Below are positions 57,565-64,000 of a stretch of 64,000 bases of DNA, one piece after another. Numbering within the stretch: position 1 is the first letter of the stretch; each line of letters opens with the position of its first letter. Made by a program: the position numbers and the translations under genes. Source of the stretch: Vitellaria paradoxa (Eukaryota > Streptophyta > Magnoliopsida > Ericales > Sapotaceae); the NCBI GenBank assembly GCA_019916065.1, contig CM034244.1, forward strand, positions 23,738,471 through 23,802,470. Reading direction: 5' to 3'. The notes beneath the pieces were generated by a model. That model saw nothing but the letters and a program-made list of their open reading frames with translations. It did no database searches and was not told the origin of the DNA.

Positions 57565-58829
57565 GGTTTAATGCTGGTGTAGGGTTTGAGGCTCCACTAG
57601 GAGTGGCTCCATTGGCACAGCAAAAGGAAGTGCAGTCTGGACAGCCTTTAGTTCAAACACTTGGGACATTTAATCCTGCCACTTTCATACATTAGGTGGC
57701 GGTAGTTATGGCAGTGTTAGTAGAAGGTGGAATACGAATGGGATCTCCACCTACTTCTAGTCAGCCGGTAGGTTCTTTAGAGCGTTTCAGAATGATAAAG
57801 CCTCCAGTTATGACAGAGTGCTAGGCTCTAATGTTGCCGAGAGTTTTCTTAGCCAATGCGAGAAAAATCCTCAAGGCCCTTCAGATCACAGATATTCAGA
57901 TGAGAATTTCCCTTGTCATTTTTTAGTTCACTGGTGATGCTACTATATGGTAGAGTTCTATAGAGAGTTCATAGGATGTGGCAGCTTTGACCTGAGAAGG
58001 ATTCCAGGAGTTACTTTGTGAGTATTTTCTCCCTATTGCTCTCAGGGACGTGAAGAGGGACGAGTTCATGGCCTTGACTAAGGGAACCATGATAGTGCTA
58101 AAGTATGAGCACAAATTTGCATCTTTTTCTACTTATGCCCTAGAGCTAGTATACGCAGAGAAGTATAGATACAGACAGTTAGAGAGGGGTCTGCTAGTGG
58201 CTCTCAGGAGCAGGTTTGTCCCATTGGGACTAGACTACAAAGTTTTGATCGGCGGGGCAATAACTATTGAGAATGACCTAAATAATGTCAAGGCAATGAA
58301 TGAAAGTAAGCAGGGGAAGAGTGTTGCCCTGTAGTCAGATAACAGAAATAAAAAGAGAGAAAAGGATAGGCCCCATGAATCCCAGCCACATTGGTTCTAG
58401 TAGGGGAGTGTGGCCCTTACTCAGTCAGTAGGGAGGACACAGTCTTCAGGTCTGATTGTGTGCCACATCTACCACCAGTCAAGGAACAAAAATTACTATT
58501 ACCCATTGAAAAATGCACTTGTCAAAACCAAGCAGCAGCTTGAACAATGGTTTGAGCATAGGTCGGGACCACTAATATATTTTTCTTGTGGTCAGTCGGA
58601 CCATATCTCTAGAAATTGCCTTTAGGTCAATAGTGCAGCAAGGTTTTAGCAGTGCAACGAGGTTTTAGCAGCAAGCACAGTCTATCTAGGATAGCAAGCC
58701 TACTACATAGACTTTTTAGAGTTAGTTTCAGCAAGGGCCACAGGGTGGTACCCTGAGTGCTCAGAGGACAGCTTAGGGTAGTTCGCATCAAGGGCAAAAA
58801 GACAGAAGGCCACCAACAGCTCCTACTCA

Positions 58830-61800
58830 GGGGAGGGTATTTTTAGTAACTCAAACTAAAGGACTTGTGGAGCCAATTGCGACTCGGGGTACATTTACAA
58901 TTTTTGTTACGCATGTTATAACTTTGATAAATATTGGGGGCTTTTCATTCATTTATTTTTGAGAGTTGTGTTTCTGTACTTGGTTTGCCTGTTGAGCTTT
59001 TGTCTCTACCTATGCATGTTGAGACCCTAATTGGGGGATTTTTCTCAGTTAAGTATGATTTGTAAGGGTGTTTGATGTCTATTTGGGTGGGTAACTCAGT
59101 GGATGATTATTAGTCTTCTCATGATTTCATACTAGTGATGATGGAGAGTTTTGATGTAACACTCGATATGGATTGGCTGGTAGCCTATTAAGTATTTATT
59201 GATTGTTCCAATGGCTGTGTGCCCTTACATACTTCTGAAAGAAATGTGAACAAGTTTATAGGGGATCACTACAGTCCTCAGACATTGACTTCTATTGACA
59301 GGTAAGGACGAGTGGAACTTTGTAGCCTATTTACTAACATGACCATGGAAGACGAGGAATAGAGTATGACTGAGTTACCATGTGTTGTCTACAAATTCTG
59401 AAGGTGTTTAAAGAAGACTTGTTAGATTATTACTAGAAATATAAGTGGAGTTTGCAATTGATTTGGCTCCGAGGACCGAGCCAATATCTATTGTGTGTTA
59501 TCGGTTGACACGAGCAGAACTAGCCGAGTTGAAGACTCAGATTGAGGATTTGATCTTAAAAGGATTTATCTAACCCAGCATATCTCCATGAGGTGCGTCA
59601 GCGCTATTTGCAGTAAAGAAAGATAGTACACTCAGAATGTGTATCGATTATAGGAAACTAAACAGAGTCACCATCAAGAATCAATATACCTTACCGAGGA
59701 TTGATGACCAATTTGATCAACTGAAGGGGTCAATATGTTTTTCAATGATCAATTTGAGGTTAGTCTACCATCAGTTGAGGGTGCGAGTAGAAGATGTCCT
59801 AAAGATAGCATTCAGGACTCAGTACGGCCATTACGAGTTCGTAGTTATACCTTTTAGGTTGACAAATGCACCAGCATGTTCAAGAATCTACTGAATCGGG
59901 TATTCAACAAGTATCTGGATTAGTTTGTGGCCTTTTTTTATAGCCGATGTGTTAGTTTACTCACAATCGGAGGAAGAATATGAGAGGCATTTCCGGATTG
60001 TTCTTCAGATCTTAAAGGAACATCGCCTATTTGCCAAGTTCAACAAGTGTGAATTCTGGCTCTAAGAGAAGAAATTCCTCAGACATGTTATTTCAAACGA
60101 GGGTGTTACAGTGGACTCTTCAAAGATTGAGACAGTTATAGATTAGCTGAGGCCAACAATTGTGTTTGAAATTCATAGCTTCATGGGGTTGGCAGGATAC
60201 TACTAAAGGTTTGTGTTGGACTTGTTATGACTAGCTAGCCGATGACAAGATTGACTCAGAAGAGGGGTCAAGCTTGTGTGAAATGAATTTTGCAAGCATT
60301 CATTCCAAGAATTGAAGAAAAAATTGACTTTTTGCTCTAGTGCTTGTGATTTCAGAAAGATGATTAAAATATGTAGTTTATTGTGATGCATCCAAAGAAG
60401 GGTTAGGTTGTATTTTGATGCAAGAAGGGAATGTAGTAGCTTATGGGTCTAGGCAACTAAAGACTGATAAGAAAAACTACCTAGTATATGATCATAAGTT
60501 GGCAGCAATTATCTTTGCACTCAAGAGTTGCAGGCACTACCTTTATGGGAAGAAGTTTGAAATCTTCTCTGACTACAAAAGTTTAAAGTAAATCTTCACT
60601 TAGAAGGACCTGAATCTTAAGCAGAGGCAATGGGTCAAGCGTATGGAGAACTTCAATTTTGAATTACACTACCATCTGTGCAAGACCAATGTGGTTACCG
60701 ATGCCTTGAGTCGGAAGACACATGCTACTTTGGCAAGTGTGGCAGTGCGGGAGTGGAGGATGATGGATAGTTTGGGTAAGTTTGAGCTTAACTATAAAGG
60801 GCTGAGGACTGAGCAATATTATGTTTTACTATGGTTTAGCATATCTTATCAAGCAAAGTTACAGAGGCTCAGGGTTCTGATGATGATAATATTGACCTTC
60901 AGATGAGGATGAGCAATGCTGAAGATATACTTTGTTGGGTGACAGGATAGATGGATGATTAAGATTTTAGGAAAGATTGTTTGTGCCAGTTTCAGTTTGG
61001 GGCACAGTTTTGAGAGAGTTTCATCACTCCAAGTTTGCGATACATCCTGGAGGGACAAAGATGTATCAAGATCTTCGCCATCAGTTTTTTTAGGCTAGGA
61101 TGAAGAGAGATGTAGCTGAGTTTGCAAGCAAGTGTTTGACTTGCCAGCAAGTGAAAGCAAAGCATAAAGGCTAGTAAGGTTGCTTCAACCATGGCCAATT
61201 TCAAAATGGAAGTGGGAAAATATTACAATGGATTTCGTTACTAATTTGCCCAAGTCTCTCAAGAAGCATGATACTATTTAGGTGATGATGGATAGGTTAA
61301 CAAAGCAGGCATATTTCTTGCTGATTTATTTGATTGACTCCATTTATAGTTTAGCTTGGTTATACATCAGGAAGATTATAAGGCTACAAGGGGCTCTGGT
61401 GTCAATCGTATCAGATAGAGATTCCAGGTTTGCATCTCATTTCAGGTAGAGTCTTCAGCAGGCCATGGGTACGGAGTTGATGTTCAGTACCATTTATCAT
61501 CCTCAAATAGATGGGCAGTCTGAATGTACCATTCAGATCTCAGAGGACGTGCTTCGGGCATACGTGTTGGATTTTCAGGGTAACTGGGAGACACTCCTTC
61601 CATTAGTAGAGTTTGCATACAATAATAGCTACCATTCTAGTATTGAGATGGCAACTTACGAGGTATTGTATGGTAGGCCGTGCAGATCTCCTATCTGCTT
61701 GGTAGAGGTTGGAAAGAAAACTTTGTTGGGACTTGAGATGGTCCGAGAGATGATAGAGAAGATCAGGATCATTAGGCAAAGGCTCGAGACAGTATGTAGT

Positions 61801-62268
61801 CGTTAGAAAAGCTATGCTGACCGAAGGTGTAGGTCATTAGAGTTCGAGGTGGGAGACCATGTGTTCTTGAAGGTCTCGCCACGCAAGGGATAGTTCTAGT
61901 TTCGCCGTAAAGGCAAGTTGTCACTGAGGTTCATTCGGTCATTCAAGGTGTTGGCTCGGGTTGGCGGAATGGCGTATCATTTAGCTTTGCCACCTAGGTT
62001 GTCTAGAGCGCATTCACTGTTTCATATGTCCATGCTAAAAAAGTATAATCATGATCCGTCTCATGTTTTGGATTAGGAGGAGCTTGAGATTGATTCTGAT
62101 GCCTCCTGCGAGGTAAAACCCATGAGGATTGTGGGTTCTTATGAGCATGTTATTCGAGGAAAGATGACACCTTTGGTTAAGGTGCTTTAGAAGGTTCAAG
62201 GAATGGAAGAATCAACTTGGAAGCATGAATAGGATATGAGACATCATTTTCTCGAGTTGTTTGCTTGA
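58830..62268 (+). pseudogene. Chromovirus pol: protease, RT-RNase H, integrase, chromodomain-like end
   Basis: Parts in order: a protease remnant whose expected DTG-type site reads NIGG (~58931); RT with [21 protein letters not shown] (~59637-59697) and an active-site region IADVLVYS (~59941), where the first catalytic Asp is replaced by Ala; RNase H with CDASKEGLGCILMQ (~60383) and DYKSLK (~60569); integrase with MDFVTNLPKS (~61229), SDRDSRFASHF (~61410) and IDGQSECTIQ (~61508); then GDHVFLKVSP (~61854) and a chromodomain-like C-terminus ending MRHHFLELFA, TGA at ~62266. Many stops are present. Confidence 0.88.
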
Positions 62269-62326
62269 TTTTTGTTGTATTATTTTGTTGTTCAATTTTT
62301 GAGGATAAAATTTTTTAAGGAGAGGA

Positions 62327-62714
62327 TGTAAAGACCCAAAATTTTTAGCATTTTTACATTGAATTTATAATATTAAAACTCGGATATTTTGGACCCCATT
62401 TATATTTTCAAAAGAGATATATATATATATTAATGTATTTTCAAATTTTGTGCAATATGTATTAATGTTGTGCATGGTTACATATGTATTTATGTGTTTA
62501 TTTCTTATTAGTGGGAAAAAGAGGCATTAATCATTGGTAGAGAGACAGATAAGGTTTTATTATTATGTGCAGAGGCTAAGAGTTGGCAAGTGGGTTTTAA
62601 AATTATATGTGAGTTGGAGGAGAAAATACGGAGGTTTTTATGATAGGTGCATGCACCAAGTAGGAGAAGGGAGGACTTTTGATTTGTGTATAAATACCCC
62701 CACACAATTACACC
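62327..62714 (+). repeat. 3' LTR of the chromovirus, cut by another LTR
   Basis: Begins TGTAAAGACCC directly after the polypurine tract. A TATA box, GTGTATAAATACCCC, is at 62686-62700. The sequence stops 14 bases later, where the next element starts. Confidence 0.75.
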
Positions 62715-64000
62715 TGTTGTCCCAAATAGCAACACTAGAGGGGGGTGAATAGGGTTGCTTAAAATTTTGCAAATAAAAATTTCAAACCTAAAACAAATAT
62801 GTCAAGAAGAAAAGGATAATCAAATATAAAATGCACCAAAAAATATTATTCAATATTCTTGAATAAAGAGTGAATACTAGTATTTGCAATAACTATAAAG
62901 AGAAGGAAAGAGAAACAAACACAATCAATTTATAATGGTTCGGTTTCAATGTTGCCTACGTCCACTCCCCAAGGCCTTCCTTGAGATTTTTTCAATATTC
63001 TTTGAAGAGCCTATTACACACTAGCTTCCCAAGGTGCTAGAAACCTTTTCCAAGTAATTTTATCCCCAAATCACTCACACAAGTCTCTCTCAAATAAAGT
63101 CTCTTGTTTTGGTTCTAACAATTGAACCAAAACCAACAAGAGCTCTCCCAACTCTCACAAATTAAAAAGGTTATAAATTTTCCTTTCTTACAACAACATA
63201 GATGAGTTTAAAACTCAATCAAATCAAAAAGAACCACTCACAAGTTGAATATGAAAAATGAAGCACAAGTGTGGGAAGAAATCACTCTATGTTTACAAAG
63301 TTATGGAATTTCTTGTATCTCCTTGTAATCACTTCTTTCTTGCCTTATTCATTCTCTTGAATCTGAGTTTTGAGGCTCTATTTATAGATGAAAATCTCCA
63401 AATGGTCGTTACTAAGTGAAAAGACACTTTTGCCCTTGAAAGAAGTTGAATTTCCTAGCTTCCAATGCTGTCTTTCAGTTTCAGGTTTTCTGAGATACAT
63501 TTGTGACCATTTTTCACCCTCATAACGTTCAAATCTGACATTGCCTCAGAGTAAAGACTTTGTAGATATATAAGTCAGCTATCACATGTCAAAATTTGAG
63601 TTTCATCCAATGGTTAGATAGTCCGATATGGCTTCTAAACTGAGACCAGCTTCTGATAGCTTTTTTTGACATTCTGAATCTGTGTTTCCAGTTTAAGCTT
63701 CTGTTTAACATGATACTTTTAGAATTAGAAGAAACTTAAACAACAAAAGTTGTAGCTTTGAGTATTCTTTTCACACACCAAAAATTAGAATTTTTAAAGC
63801 TGTAGAGTATGAGTTATATCTAAAAAACTAAGACTAGCTCTAAATTCAGAATTAAAATCTTTTCTGCAATGACTGATATTCCAACTCATTTTTTTGATAT
63901 CTTAACTTCAGATCCACAAAAATTTCCCTTCAGTAAAGTTGTAGATATGGAAGTCTAGTTTACTATATTAAAATTTCATGAAGATTGAAACGTTAGATCT
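62715..64000 (-). mobile_element. Ty1/copia-type LTR on the minus strand, runs off the window
   Basis: Read on the minus strand, it ends TTCACCCCCCTCTAG...GGGACAACA at 62715. It carries a GGGGAGTGGACGTAGGC and CGAACC leader typical of large plant copia LTRs (~62940-62985), and a TATA box TATAAATAGAG (63386-63376). Left of 62715 there is no primer binding site, so it is either a solo LTR or the 3' LTR of a minus-strand element whose body lies beyond 64000. At least 1,286 bp are present. Confidence 0.65.

Larger units (their letters stand above)
54810..58700 (+). pseudogene. Chromovirus gag, split by a solo LTR
   Basis: ATG 54810 opens MAPRVTPIARGRRGRGRGQ. The frame reaches ...REQGF at 54983 and resumes in the same phase after the 2.6-kb solo LTR at 57570 (NAGVGFEAP...). 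Then follow the gag core (~57790-58320; FTGDATIW, LCEYFLP, RDVKRDEFMALTKG, ...FVPLGLDYKVL) and a zinc knuckle CGQSDHISRNC (~58592-58624, first Cys seen as SCGQ). In-frame TAGs occur, for example after HGHGA (~54915) and TIW (~57952). Confidence 0.85.
54655..62326 (+). mobile_element. Tekay/Del-like Ty3/gypsy chromovirus, internal region, decayed and interrupted
   Basis: The internal region runs from the primer binding site through gag and pol to the polypurine tract AAGGAGAGGA (62317-62326), just before the 3' LTR. Gag is split by solo LTR 3. The pol C-terminus has the chromodomain-like ending typical of this clade. Stops are scattered throughout, many where Trp or Gln codons are expected. 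Confidence 0.85.

Overview
The window is plant nuclear DNA. It is AT-rich, has spliced genes with GT-AG introns, carries five or more classes of plant transposable elements, and lacks prokaryotic-style gene packing. The organism is most likely a eudicot, perhaps woody, with a repeat-rich genome; the species cannot be told from the sequence.

Only one host gene can be supported: a minus-strand, five-exon gene (40224 down to 20701) for a ~230-residue FHA-domain protein with a probable chloroplast transit peptide. Its last intron is 16.2 kb (20823-36998). It holds MITE candidates, a possible solo LTR, a 5'-truncated L1-type LINE, a Ty1/copia fragment on the plus strand, a nearly complete Ty1/copia element in the sense orientation of the host gene, a GAGCTC-rich repeat and a CACTA remnant that ends about 110 bp from the upstream exon.

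Left part (1-20400): a 13.3-kb Athila-like Ty3/gypsy element (635-13937) with a perfect 5-bp target duplication (TTTAG), ~1% LTR divergence, a long open RT-RNase H, broken gag and integrase, and a third ORF of the putative plant transposon type. It sits in a short degenerate repeat. Around it are a segment duplicated 17 kb apart (1-428 and 17366-17668), a Tourist-like MITE, tandem repeats and a 478-bp hAT-type element with a perfect 8-bp duplication.

Right part (41.5-64 kb): two ~4-kb solo LTRs of one long-LTR Ty3/gypsy family lie in opposite orientation (41547-45630 minus, 46623-50650 plus), each with its own 5-bp duplication, and form a 9.1-kb imperfect palindrome. The second one splits a MULE-like MITE (46543-51838). 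Then comes a decayed Tekay/Del-like chromovirus (gag start 54810, pol end ~62268, 3' LTR from 62327). Its gag is split by a third solo LTR (54984-57564), and its 3' LTR is broken just past its TATA box by a minus-strand copia-type LTR that runs off the window. No prokaryotic, CRISPR, rRNA or intact tRNA feature was seen.
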